From the NCBI RefSeq assembly GCF_900115045.1, contig NZ_FOVC01000006.1:1-64000 (forward strand): 64,000 bases of DNA. Reading direction: 5' to 3'. The notes below the pieces were generated by a model. That model ran no database searches and was not told the DNA's origin. It saw only the letters and a list, made by a program, of their open reading frames with translations. Positions 25,083 through 33,665 of this stretch are shown piece after piece. The stretch's first letter is position 1. The number at the start of each line of letters is the position of its first letter. This stretch comes from Izhakiella capsodis (lineage in GTDB: Bacteria > Pseudomonadota > Gammaproteobacteria > Enterobacterales > Enterobacteriaceae). The translations under genes and the position numbers were made by a program.

Positions 25083-26212
25083 TGTCAGCAGGTAGCGGCG
25101 ATAAAAGTGAAAAACCCACCCCCGGGAAGTTGCGTAAAGCAAAACGAAAAGGAGAAATTCCTCGTTCGCGTGACGTTTCTCTGGCGGCCACGCTGCTGAC
25201 TGCGCTGCTAAGTATCACTATTGCATCGCCCTTCTATAAGCAGTTAATACAGCAGTCGTTCAATCTCATGCAGCAGCTGGCGATTAGCACTGACAAGAGC
25301 GCGCTACAGCAATTTATGCTGGCCCAGGCGCTTATCCTGTTCAAGGTCATCGCCACTTTCCTGCCAATTCCACTGGTAGCTATCGTCTCCGCCGTCATGC
25401 CTGGCGGCTGGATTTTCGTGCCTGCCAGAATTAAACCGGACTTTAAAAAGCTCAATCCAATTAGCGGTATTAAGCGCCTGTTTACCGCTCAGCAACTGGC
25501 CGAAGTCGGCAAGATGCTCATTAAATGCACGGTGCTACTTTTCCTGCTATGGCTGACGATTAACAACAACATGAGCGAAATTTTACGATTACAACATGCT
25601 CCGCTGCCTACAGCTATCTATCAGTGCCTCGACATAATGACGTCCATTTTGCGCATATTCATCTTTGCTATTTTATTATTTGCGCTGCTGGATGTGCCGC
25701 TGAGCCGCTTCTTATTTTTGAAAAAAATGAAGATGACGAAAAAAGAGCTGCGTGATGAGCACAAAGAAAACGAAGGCTCGCCGCAAATTAAAGCGCACAT
25801 ACGCCAGTTACAGCGCCAGATGGCAATGGGGCAAATTCAGCGCCAGTTACCACAGGCCGACGTGGTTATTGTCAATCCAACACACTTTGCCGTTGCCCTG
25901 AAATACGATCCACAAAAAGCGCCGGCACCGTGGATTGTCGCCAAAGGTGTCGATGAAACCGCACACTACATTCGCCAACTGGCAATAAAACATCAGATTG
26001 ACGTCATCACTTTCGCACCGCTGGCACGTGCTATTTATCACTCAACCCGAATCAATCAACAGATCCCGGCTTCATTATTTCGTCCGATGGCGCAAGTGCT
26101 GACCTATGTCATGCAGCTGAAATCGTGGCGCGCTGGCAACGGGGAAAAACCCCAGTTAGATATTCATTTGCTTCCATCTGAAGAGGTCATTGTCAACCAT
26201 GCTTCCGAATAA
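25082..26212 (+). CDS. flhB: Lateral export specificity switch protein FlhB
   Basis: Membrane protein that switches export from hook to filament substrates, 376 residues (E. coli 382). Four hydrophobic segments occupy the first 215 residues. The N-terminus reads DKSEKPTPGKLRKAKRKGEI. The cytoplasmic domain has the autocleavage motif NPTH at about 265-268, with VVIVNPTHFAVALKYD around it. FliK, its partner, is not in the window. Overlaps the flhA start by 14 bases. Confidence 0.97.
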   Translation: MSAGSGDKSEKPTPGKLRKAKRKGEIPRSRDVSLAATLLTALLSITIASPFYKQLIQQSFNLMQQLAISTDKSALQQFMLAQALILFKVIATFLPIPLVAIVSAVMPGGWIFVPARIKPDFKKLNPISGIKRLFTAQQLAEVGKMLIKCTVLLFLLWLTINNNMSEILRLQHAPLPTAIYQCLDIMTSILRIFIFAILLFALLDVPLSRFLFLKKMKMTKKELRDEHKENEGSPQIKAHIRQLQRQMAMGQIQRQLPQADVVIVNPTHFAVALKYDPQKAPAPWIVAKGVDETAHYIRQLAIKHQIDVITFAPLARAIYHSTRINQQIPASLFRPMAQVLTYVMQLKSWRAGNGEKPQLDIHLLPSEEVIVNHASE

Positions 26213-28298
26213 TCCTCGAAAGATCCTATTAACGCTGCGTCAGAGTCATATCGGCATTCCGTTATTGCTGTTAAGCGTACTGGCAATGATCATACTGCCG
26301 CTGTCACCGATGGTACTGGATATTCTGTTCACCCTGAATATTGTGCTGTCGGTGATGGTGTTACTGGCGAGTATTAACAGCAAGCGGCCGCTCGACTTTT
26401 CCATTTTTCCGACCATTTTACTTATCACTACCCTGATGCGGCTGTCATTAAACGTGGCATCGACCCGTGTGGTTTTACTGCACGGCCACGAAGGCGCCGA
26501 CGCGGCGGGTAAAGTGATCGAAGCGTTTGGTCAGGTGGTTATCGGCGGTAACTTTGTCGTAGGCTTCGTGGTATTCATCATTCTGATGATTATCAATTTT
26601 GTGGTAGTCACCAAAGGCGCTGAACGTATTTCTGAAGTCTCGGCCCGATTCACCCTCGATGCCCTGCCCGGCAAGCAGATGGCGATTGACGCCGATCTCA
26701 ATGCCGGTCTGATTAATCAGGAAGAAGCGCGCACCCGACGGCGCGAAGTCGCACGTGAGGCCGATTTTTACGGTGCGATGGATGGTGCCTCGAAGTTTGT
26801 GCGCGGCGATGCAATCGCCGGGATGCTGATACTGCTGATCAACGTTGCCGGCGGCATACTTATCGGCATTTTTAAATACCATTTGCCGGCGGGGCAGGCG
26901 TTTGAACAATATGTCCTGCTGACTATCGGTGACGGGCTGGTTGCGCAAATACCGTCACTGCTATTAGCCAGCGCCGCTGCCATCATCGTTACCCGCGTGA
27001 GCGACAGCAATAATATCAGCGATGAGATCACCAGCCAGCTGCTGGCAAAACCAACGACGCTATTTGGCGCTGCACTGGTGATGTTTATCCTGGCTATCGT
27101 ACCGGGTATGCCCCATCTGGTATTTTTATTTTTCACTTTACTGTTGCTTTACGCTGGCTGGCATCAGAGGCGCCAGATCCTCAATGCGGAGCAGTCTCCT
27201 GAAGAGATGGCAGCGCTCAGCGAAGCGCTACAGCTGGAAGAACCACTGTCAATTGACTGGCAAAGTATTCCGTTGGTCGAACCGGTGGGACTTAATCTTG
27301 GTTACAAGCTGGTCCCGCTGGTCGACAGCGGACGCGGCAGCCCATTAACGCAGCGGGTACGCGGCGTACGTCAGGTGGTATCGGAAACCAGCGGTGTACT
27401 ATTACCGGAAATCGCGATCCGCGAAGATTTTCAACTCAAACCCGCTCAGTATGCAATCCAGATTAACGGCGTACGCGCCGCCATCGGCGAGGTTCATCCG
27501 GAGCGCCTGATGGCGATCCCCACCGCCGAGCAATACGGTGAGGTCGATGGTTTGCTGGAAAGCGATCCCGCTTATGGCCTGACGGTGACCTGGATTCAGC
27601 CGGAAGAAAAAACCCGCGCACTTAACTTTGGTTATCAGGTGGTGGACTGTGCGAGCGTTATCGCCACGCATTTGAACAAAATCTCCCGCGACTTTTTGCC
27701 TGAGCTGTTCAACTATGACGACATTACCCAGCTGCATGAACGACTTGCGCAAACGTCACCTAAGCTGGCGGACGATCTGGTCAAAGTGCTGGATTACAGT
27801 CAGCTGTTGCGCATTTATCGTTTACTATTGGCCGATCGCGTGTCGCTGAAAGACATCACCACCATCGCCACCGCGCTCATCGAAAGCGCAGCGATAACAA
27901 ACGATCCTCAGCTGCTGGTTGCTGACGTGCGCTACGCTCTGCGACGGGCGCTGATCGCCGCGATCACCCCCAATGGCCAGACGCTGTCCGCCTACACGCT
28001 GAATAGCGAACTGGAAAACTTGTTGCTTTCGGCGCTTAATCAGGCACAGCAGTCGGGGAAAGTAGCCCTGGATAGCTTCCCGGTAGATCCTAATATTTTG
28101 ACGCAGCTGCAAAACACGCTGCCGGTCGTCGCCGAACAGTTAAAAGCTCAAAATCTGACGCAAGTACTGTTAGTAACGCCACAATTACGGCCGCTCTTGG
28201 CACGTTATTCGCGACTGTTTTCGCGAAATTTACAGGTGCTTTCTTATAACGAAGTGCCAGATGACGCCAAACTGGAAATTGTTGGCACGGTGGAATAG
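26199..28298 (+). CDS. flhA: Lateral export gate protein FlhA
   Basis: Large export gate protein, 699 residues (E. coli 692). About eight membrane segments fill the first 320 residues. The FHIPEP signature region is clear: TRRREVAREADFYGAMDGAS and KFVRGDAIAGMLI. The cytoplasmic domain follows. The ATG at 26199 is taken; an in-frame TTG at 26190 is only two bases from GAGGT and less likely. It ends the rightward unit and marks the right edge of the flagellar locus here. Confidence 0.97.
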   Translation: MLPNNPRKILLTLRQSHIGIPLLLLSVLAMIILPLSPMVLDILFTLNIVLSVMVLLASINSKRPLDFSIFPTILLITTLMRLSLNVASTRVVLLHGHEGADAAGKVIEAFGQVVIGGNFVVGFVVFIILMIINFVVVTKGAERISEVSARFTLDALPGKQMAIDADLNAGLINQEEARTRRREVAREADFYGAMDGASKFVRGDAIAGMLILLINVAGGILIGIFKYHLPAGQAFEQYVLLTIGDGLVAQIPSLLLASAAAIIVTRVSDSNNISDEITSQLLAKPTTLFGAALVMFILAIVPGMPHLVFLFFTLLLLYAGWHQRRQILNAEQSPEEMAALSEALQLEEPLSIDWQSIPLVEPVGLNLGYKLVPLVDSGRGSPLTQRVRGVRQVVSETSGVLLPEIAIREDFQLKPAQYAIQINGVRAAIGEVHPERLMAIPTAEQYGEVDGLLESDPAYGLTVTWIQPEEKTRALNFGYQVVDCASVIATHLNKISRDFLPELFNYDDITQLHERLAQTSPKLADDLVKVLDYSQLLRIYRLLLADRVSLKDITTIATALIESAAITNDPQLLVADVRYALRRALIAAITPNGQTLSAYTLNSELENLLLSALNQAQQSGKVALDSFPVDPNILTQLQNTLPVVAEQLKAQNLTQVLLVTPQLRPLLARYSRLFSRNLQVLSYNEVPDDAKLEIVGTVE

Positions 28299-28594
28299 AT
28301 GCCGGCGTTCGTCTTTTAAACAGGTGCTAAGGCGCATGAGTGATGCAAGACGTTGCTTACAAGCATTGAGATGTGATGCCGGTAGCGCTGGCAATCAGCA
28401 GGTATTTACCGCTGACACAGGTGCGGTACCTCACCTTACGGCGACTGGCGCAATCTTTGAGCGCGTCAGTCGCCGCCGTGGCAACCGTCGCGTTACACAA
28501 CACCACTCTGTTATTAACAATGCTCGTCCCGATAAAATTTCAACAGACCGATGGCTGAATAAGACAACCGCCCCGGTTAAGGCGATAAGCGGAA
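28299..28594. other. Non-coding gap after flhA
   Basis: 296 bp between the end of the flagellar locus and convergent osmC. No frame in it resembles a known protein and no strong terminator is visible. It marks the right boundary of the acquired or retained flagellar block. Confidence 0.5.
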
Positions 28595-29026
28595 TTAATT
28601 GCTCAGTTCATAATCCAGGGTAATGTCCGCTTTTAGCAGCTTCGATACCGGGCAACCTTCTTTCGCTTTGTTAATGATTTTATCAAATTCGCCTTTATCA
28701 ATTCCGGAAACCTTCACGTTACTGGTGAGTGCGATTTTTGTGATAGCAAATCCACCATCAATCTTGTCCAGGGATACGTCAGCAGTGGTATCGATGGCCA
28801 CAGGCTTATGTCCAGCCTCGCCCAACATCAGCGACAGCGCCATCGAAAAACATGATGCATGCGCTGCGCCGATCAGCTCCTCAGGATTGGTACCGGCCAC
28901 ACCTTCAAAACGCGTATTAAAACCGTAGGGATTCTGCTTTAACGCACCGCTTTCTGTTGAAACCGTGCCTTTGCCACTTTTGATATCCCCTTCCCAATGC
29001 GCTGAACCTTTCTTATGAATAGTCAT
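28595..29026 (-). CDS. osmC: Osmotically inducible peroxidase OsmC
   Basis: Thiol peroxidase that reduces organic hydroperoxides, 143 residues, the same length as E. coli OsmC and very similar along its whole length (MTIHKKGSAHWEGDIKSGKG at the start). Catalytic cysteines are visible in HASCFSM near residue 60 and EGCPVS near 125. AAGGAG precedes the ATG. It forms a single-gene unit convergent with flhA. The same enzyme lies elsewhere in E. coli, so this is a rearranged neighbourhood. Confidence 0.96.
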   Translation of the reverse strand: MTIHKKGSAHWEGDIKSGKGTVSTESGALKQNPYGFNTRFEGVAGTNPEELIGAAHASCFSMALSLMLGEAGHKPVAIDTTADVSLDKIDGGFAITKIALTSNVKVSGIDKGEFDKIINKAKEGCPVSKLLKADITLDYELSN

Positions 29027-29066
29027 TCACCTGCTCCTTAGTCATATCAACGAATCTCAAGTATAG

Positions 29067-29329
29067 ATCGCCGCGAACAATCAGCCAGCCGCAAGCAACA
29101 ATCTGTGCGGGGTAAAAGGGGAATTACAGGTTTCGCGGGCTTATAAATCGGTGTCGTTTCAGCGTTATCTCCTGGTAGATAAAATCAACGCTGGCTGGTG
29201 CTATCAGCAGCGCTTTAAATCACTCAGGGCTGCATCCATCGCCGGATTAATTGGGGTTGCAACATACCGCTTTAATCGCCTGAAGCCACACTTAAACTTA
29301 CGTTTTCTGTTAAGAGAAGATTGATTAAA
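29067..29329 (+). pseudogene. Unidentified gene remnant without a start codon
   Basis: An open frame of 87 codons after a TAG, with no ATG and no ribosome site. Its last 60 residues look protein-like: SFQRYLLVDKINAGWCYQQR, a hydrophobic SIAGLIGVATY, then RFNRLKPHLNLRFLLRED before TGA. The basic/aromatic helix followed by a hydrophobic helix faintly recalls small YqjK-like membrane proteins, but I cannot assign a family. Probably the 3' end of a lost gene. Confidence 0.35.
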
Positions 29330-29470
29330 GAGATGCTGTCAGGGCTAGCGCCTGCCAATACCCTGACGATATAAACTTAGAACAGTATGCTATTTAGTAG
29401 CACAATCAGCTGTATGTTAGCGTGTGTTCAAAATATACCCACCTTATATTGCCGCCAGGCAGGAGAACAG

Positions 29471-30754
29471 ATGTCTGACATGTACAGCAAAAAAACACAC
29501 ATCGGTGCGCGTAAGCTGCACCCCGAAACTCAGATGCTTAACTACGGTTATGATCCTCGCCTGTCGGAAGGAGCGGTAAAACCCCCGGTATTTCTCACCT
29601 CAACGTTCGTTTTCAACACTGCCGAAGAGGGCCAGGATTTTTTTGATTACGTCGCTGGCCGACGCGAACCTGCAGAAGGCAAAAGCGGCGGTCTGATTTA
29701 TTCACGCTTCAATCACCCTAACAGTGAAATTGTTGAAGATCGGCTGGCAATTTATGAAGAAGCTGAAAGCTGCGCCCTGTTCTCTTCAGGCATGTCGGCG
29801 ATCGCCACCACATTGCTCACCTTTGCCCGTCCCGGCGACGTAATTCTGCATTCTCAACCGTTGTATGGAGGCAGCGAAACCTTACTGAGTAAAACACTCC
29901 ATAACCTGAACATCGCGTCAGTCGGATTCAGTGACGGTACCGACGAGGCACAAGTACGCACAGCGGCGCAAAAAGCGATGAACGGCGGTCCCATAGCGCT
30001 GATTCTGATAGAAACACCCGCCAACCCAACTAACAGTCTGGTGGATATCACATTAATAGCTCATATCGCCGATGAGATTGAACAACGTCAGGGTAGTCGA
30101 CCGATCATCGCCTGTGATAACACCCTGCTTGGCCCACTTTTTCAACAACCGCTGAGTCTGGGTGCGGACCTGTCGCTCTATTCACTGACCAAATACGTCG
30201 GCGGGCATTCCGATCTCATCGCCGGTGCGGCAACAGGCAGTAAAGCGCTGATAGCGCGCATTCGCGCACTGCGCAGTGCGATAGGCACCCAACTCGATCC
30301 GCACTCCTGCTGGATGCTCGGCCGATCGCTGGAGACGCTGTCGCTACGCATGGAAAAAGCCTGGCGCAATGCCGAATCCGTGGCTGCATTTTTGCGTGAT
30401 CATGCGAAAGTGGTGACGCTGCGCTGGCTAACCTTTCTTGACGCCGACACTTCTCAGGGAAAAGCCTTTCGCAATCAATGCAGCGGAGCCGGCTCAACGT
30501 TCTCCTTTGATATCGCAGGCGGCCAACCGGCAGCATTTCGATTTTTGAATGCGCTCACGCTGTTTAAACTGGCGGTCAGCCTGGGCGGTACCGAATCGCT
30601 AGCCAGTCACCCTGGCAGCACGACCCATTCCGGCGTGCCGCAAGACGTTCGTCAACGCATTGGTATCAACGATGCCACCATCAGGCTGTCTATTGGCATC
30701 GAAAACGCGGGCGATCTGATTGAAGACATCAGAATGGCACTGGATAAAGTCTGA
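29471..30754 (+). CDS. PLP enzyme of the cystathionine gamma-synthase family
   Basis: Fold-type I pyridoxal-phosphate enzyme of sulfur amino acid metabolism, 427 residues. Visible marks are IYSRFNHPNSEIVEDRLAIY, SSGMSAIATTLLTFARPGDV, a binding aspartate in IACDNTLLGP and the PLP lysine in SLTKYVGGHSD (about Lys241). The tail SLGGTESLASHPGSTTHSGV is typical of Met gamma-lyase and cystathionine gamma-synthase relatives. Which reaction it runs (gamma-lyase, gamma-synthase or sulfhydrylase) cannot be decided here. The ATG is chosen because GCAGGAG stands just upstream; a longer upstream frame looks like leader. No pathway partner lies beside it. Confidence 0.88.
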   Translation: MSDMYSKKTHIGARKLHPETQMLNYGYDPRLSEGAVKPPVFLTSTFVFNTAEEGQDFFDYVAGRREPAEGKSGGLIYSRFNHPNSEIVEDRLAIYEEAESCALFSSGMSAIATTLLTFARPGDVILHSQPLYGGSETLLSKTLHNLNIASVGFSDGTDEAQVRTAAQKAMNGGPIALILIETPANPTNSLVDITLIAHIADEIEQRQGSRPIIACDNTLLGPLFQQPLSLGADLSLYSLTKYVGGHSDLIAGAATGSKALIARIRALRSAIGTQLDPHSCWMLGRSLETLSLRMEKAWRNAESVAAFLRDHAKVVTLRWLTFLDADTSQGKAFRNQCSGAGSTFSFDIAGGQPAAFRFLNALTLFKLAVSLGGTESLASHPGSTTHSGVPQDVRQRIGINDATIRLSIGIENAGDLIEDIRMALDKV

Positions 30755-31321
30755 CTGCCCGACCGCCATTATCCCCTACTCTCACGTCGTTATCCTGGTC
30801 TTTACGGTGGTGGTATGGATGAAGACTGCAATGGTTGCTAAATGTCTCTTTCTCATTAGTCTTAAAGACCCGGCGGGTTGACAAGGCGGCTAACCACATA
30901 ACGCACCGAGCGCTAACCCGCTTCCGCTTATACCCACGGATTGGTACTGTAAACGACTGATAACACAGCCTGAACAAAAGGAATCTGAGAGTAAGCGGAA
31001 GTATTGACTAATAGATTGGAGAGTAGCGTTTTACCAAAACCTCTGAAACGCCACATCGCGCGAAACAGTAGCAAGTGTTATCGAGAAAAGTCGTCAGCGA
31101 TCCGCAGGCACAGAAGAACGCCTGCGGATCGTACTGCAGAAGATAGACTACGTCACTCGCTTTAAACCTTCCTTCCGGCTGTTGCTCATCCGCACCCCAC
31201 AGTTGATAGCCGATGGGCAAAACGCATTTATCCTGCATCAGAAGAACGTGCTGTTTAACGCTAAGCGTTTTGCCTGCGTCTATAGCCTGAAAGCCGACTC
31301 AGGCAATATACCCGATGAATT

Positions 31322-31495
31322 TCAGTACCGACGTGGCACCCGTATTCGACGCGAAAAGGCAACAAGGGCATTCCCATATCCCTCGGCGGGGTGCAGTTCC
31401 TGCGTGACGGGGATGCTTTCACTCGCGGTGGTAGCGCAACACCTGATGATTGTGACAATGTGAGAAAAAGCACTGACGCCGAAGCACTTTTCTGA
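31322..31495 (+). pseudogene. C-terminal remnant of a DUF2815-like phage ssDNA-binding protein
   Basis: 57 codons with no start, ending TGA. They read WHPYSTRKGNKGIPISLGG, then VQFLRDGDAFTRGGSATPDD and a DAEALF end. This resembles the C-terminus of DUF2815 phage proteins (xWHPxSxxxG..., VQFxRDGExxxGGG). Such genes often sit with phage-type family A DNA polymerases, and one lies 500 bp downstream. Similarity is from memory. Confidence 0.4.
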
Positions 31496-31505
31496 ATCTG
31501 TGAAC

Positions 31506-31524
31506 ACCCGGTATTCTACCGGGT
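31506..31524. repeat. Perfect 8-bp inverted repeat
   Basis: ACCCGGTA, TTC, TACCGGGT forms a perfect hairpin just after the DUF2815-like remnant. No T-run follows. Its right arm also takes part in an overlapping ATTCTACC/GGGTAGAAT pairing, so it could be a binding site as well as a stem. Confidence 0.5.
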
Positions 31525-31602
31525 AGAATCAGGTGAACAGAAAAGCAGAGGAAAAAAGTGAAACTCGGCGAGTATGTATATCAAAATCTCTTTACCGCGA
31601 AT

Positions 31603-31917
31603 TTAAATAGTTACAGTGGAGTCAGGGAGGGTGGTTTTTTTAAAACGAGACTCATCTGGAGTACTTATAATTTTATCTATTAAAGATAAAATATATTCTT
31701 GCCTGTTATATTTTTTTATTTTCCCTAACAGCTCAGCTCTCTTTTTATTCGAAAGATTTACATTCGTCAAATAAGAACGAGCATTATCATTCTTAACTTT
31801 AATAAGGTTCGTGTAAAAACCTCTGGCTTCAGGATTTCTACAACCTGATTTAAACGCAGCAGCACTGCTATTAAAAAAAATAGCTCTGATTTTTAACAAA
31901 TAATTATTAACATTCAT
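31603..31917 (-). CDS. AT-rich hypothetical protein in island
   Basis: 104-residue frame, visibly richer in A and T than its surroundings and opposite in direction to the phage remnants. The product is basic, with N- and K-rich helices (NLSNKKRAELLGKIKKYNRQ) and a central Cys (KSGCRN). I recognise no family. AAAGGTTAGAAG before the ATG is a plausible ribosome site. It may be a later insertion (moron-type gene) or a chance frame in AT-rich DNA. Confidence 0.4.
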   Translation of the reverse strand: MNVNNYLLKIRAIFFNSSAAAFKSGCRNPEARGFYTNLIKVKNDNARSYLTNVNLSNKKRAELLGKIKKYNRQEYILSLIDKIISTPDESRFKKTTLPDSTVTI

Positions 31918-32013
31918 CTTCTAACCTTTAAAAATCAATACCAGCTGATTTTATACATTAAAACAACAATAAAAAATCAAAAAACACTTCTCACTGGTTT
32001 CCGGAGATCTCTT

Positions 32014-32391
32014 GTGCGCCAAATGTTGTGGTTAGATTTAGAAACCTATAGCGAAACCCCATTAAAAAGTGGCACACATGCCTACCCCGAACACCGGGAT
32101 TATGTTTTGGGCTTAGGCGATTGTTCGTGACCCCGTACAGGTATGGGGCGTTATCGCGAAGACTAAAACGCCTCTGGAACGTCGACTGGCACTAAAAAAA
32201 ACGGATGTGCTGATTTACGCGCATAACAGCCAGTTTGAATGCCCGGTACTTCGCCACAGCTTAGCGGGTTTAACTCCGACCCATCACACTGGCGTGATAC
32301 CATGATCAGGGCGCTGGCAGGCGATTTAACGGATTCACTCATTGATTTATGCGGCATGCTCAGCATTTCGCTGGACAAACCAAAAATAAGG
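32014..32391 (+). pseudogene. Phage-type family A DNA polymerase, frameshifted N-terminal fragment
   Basis: Three reading frames in succession keep one protein's pattern. The first reads MLWLDLETYSETPLKSGTHA with the exonuclease DLET motif, ending at a TGA at 32130. The second reads VRDPVQVWGVIAKTKTPLER, then KKTDVLIYAHNSQFECPVL (the AHNxxFD motif). The third reads HWRDTMIRALAGDLTDSLID and SISLDKPK. This order matches the 3'-5' exonuclease domain of phage DNA polymerase I-like proteins. Two frameshifts break it, and everything after about residue 120 is gone, so it cannot function. Confidence 0.72.
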
Positions 32392-32407
32392 CCATTGCTC
32401 TGGAATA

Positions 32408-32626
32408 ATGGGTCATGCCGCAGCGCAACTCAAAACGGTTAGAGCCGGACAATTTTTTAGAAGCAATACGAAAGCGAGGTTTGAAATGTATATCGATAAA
32501 TCAGTTGACGGCGCTTTGATCGGGGATTTAGCCAGGTGTAGCGGCGCCCAGGATGTTATTGAATTCCCGTTCAGAAAAGCGGAAGGAGTTATTGCAGAAC
32601 AACGCTATGCCGAAGCGAAAACGTGA
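32408..32626 (+). pseudogene. Short phage-island reading frame
   Basis: 72 codons; the downstream part MYIDKSVDGALIGDLARCSG looks protein-like and has an internal ATG at 32486. Reading continues past the stop as a Ser/Leu-rich tail to a second TAG. I cannot name a family. It lies between the polymerase fragment and the AlpA-like remnant and is probably another broken island gene. Confidence 0.3.
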
Positions 32627-32740
32627 CGAGAAGCAATAGACAGTTTAAGCGCCATGGATACCCTCTCACAGATTTTGCCGGAGGAGTAGCACGCCTAAAT
32701 TTTCTGGTCGAACGATTGAAAACAGGGTAGGAGCATAACA

Positions 32741-32989
32741 ATGGCAGCTCGTTAAATCGGACTTCAAGAGATGTGTCAGCTAACCGGGAAAAGCCACCCA
32801 ACATTATGGCGGATGTGGGCTAAGAAGAAAGAATTCCCTGCTCCGCAGAAAAGCCTGAGCGGAGCATTTCATAGTTGGCCTGAAACAGTATATGAAAAAG
32901 GGATTAATGAACAAAACTTTAGCAGCACCCGCAAGTGCACCCACTTTTCTAATGCCCTGTGCAAAATCTACCTCAAACCATTGACTTAA
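32741..32989 (+). pseudogene. AlpA-like regulator with early stop
   Basis: The frame opens ATG GCA GCT CGT and hits TAA at codon 5, then runs on as LQEMCQLTGKSHPTLWRMWA and KKKEFPAPQKS, a helix-turn-helix of the AlpA/phage excisionase-regulator type. Translation could restart at the ATG at 32771, but no ribosome site is evident there. GTAGGAG before the first ATG suggests the original start. The open frame ends two bases before argU; the true end was probably earlier. Confidence 0.55.
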
Positions 32990-32990
32990 A

Positions 32991-33067
32991 TGGCGCGCCC
33001 TACAGGATTCGAACCTGTGACCTACGGCTTAGAAGGCCGGTGCTCTATCCAGCTGAGCTAAGGGCGC
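32991..33067 (-). tRNA. argU: tRNA-Arg (UCU)
   Basis: 77 nt including an encoded CCA. The acceptor stem GCGCCCT/AGGGCGC, T-loop TTCGAAT and anticodon loop CTTCTAA (anticodon TCT) are clear. The E. coli argU gene reads almost the same and lies in the same neighbourhood near folD. The anticodon stem is CCGGC/GCCGT, leaving a C27-U43 mismatch at its outer pair. Its 3' end borders the phage-like remnants. Confidence 0.97.
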
Positions 33068-33167
33068 TTAGTAGAGTGGGTCGAATTATACGGTGACGGC
33101 CTCCCGAGTCAATGCTTTTGGCTCGGTCCTTGCGCGAAGTGCCGAGGTTATGACCAATACGCATCGG

Positions 33168-33665
33168 TCAGCGATATTCGTCACCATGTTCGTCATGCGA
33201 GATGAATTTTTCTTTTATTGGCATGCTGTCGATAGGATCGGGCATGAAGTGAGCATTATAGGCTTCACGAAAGGCGTTCATCTCGCGGCTGTCCGGCTCC
33301 AGCTGGCGCAAAAAGCCCAGTGCCAGCAGCATTTGCTGACGGCTGATGTCGGCCGGGATGGCGGCGTTTCGCAGAGTGTAACGCCAGCGCAGTTGGTTTT
33401 CTTCGCTGCTATCAACGATGAACACCTGCCAGATAAGTAACACCACTGCAGCATTACGCATCGACTCTTCACTGTCACGGGCGATATAGTCGGTGAATTC
33501 CTGCGCGGCTTGTTTTCCCATCAGCGAAAGGAGCGATTCAACGTATACCGGCTGAATGTTAAGCCGTTTACTCAGTGTCTGCGCTGAGTGACGTGAAGCG
33601 GCTGTCAACAACCGGAATCCAATAATAAACACCACAACAAGCGTGGTCAGCATTAACCAAATCAT
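33168..33665 (-). CDS. DUF1198 family membrane-associated protein (YicN-like)
   Basis: 165-residue protein of unknown function. It opens MIWLMLTTLVVVFIIGFRLL, a single N-terminal membrane anchor, then a helical soluble domain with AVVLLIWQVFIVDSSEENQL and LALGFLRQLEPDSREMNAFR. These blocks align closely to E. coli YicN (DUF1198, 150 residues). The ATG at 33665 is preferred over an adjacent GTG because it matches the YicN start. It is a lone gene between argU and folD, divergent from folD. Confidence 0.85.
   Translation of the reverse strand: MIWLMLTTLVVVFIIGFRLLTAASRHSAQTLSKRLNIQPVYVESLLSLMGKQAAQEFTDYIARDSEESMRNAAVVLLIWQVFIVDSSEENQLRWRYTLRNAAIPADISRQQMLLALGFLRQLEPDSREMNAFREAYNAHFMPDPIDSMPIKEKFISHDEHGDEYR

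Larger units (their letters stand above)
30755..32990. mobile_element. Decayed phage-like island at argU
   Basis: About 2.2 kb without an intact recognisable gene, abutting the 3' end of the tRNA gene argU, the insertion site used by DLP12 in E. coli. It contains broken phage-type genes called separately: a DUF2815-like tail, a frameshifted family A DNA polymerase and an AlpA-like regulator. No integrase and no second copy of the tRNA 3' end were found, so the far border is unknown. From 30755 to 31321 I recognise nothing. Inference: remnant of an integrated phage or satellite. Confidence 0.7.

Noticed and set aside
26475..26948. 157-codon leftward frame
   Set aside because: Antisense to flhA membrane region; an open frame produced by flhA codon usage.
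28373..28558. Hydrophobic 61-codon frame after flhA
   Set aside because: No recognisable family, no ribosome site, neighbouring frames equally open in part.
30755..32990. Search for a second copy of the argU 3' end as an attachment site
   Set aside because: No direct repeat of the tRNA 3' segment was found by eye within the island.
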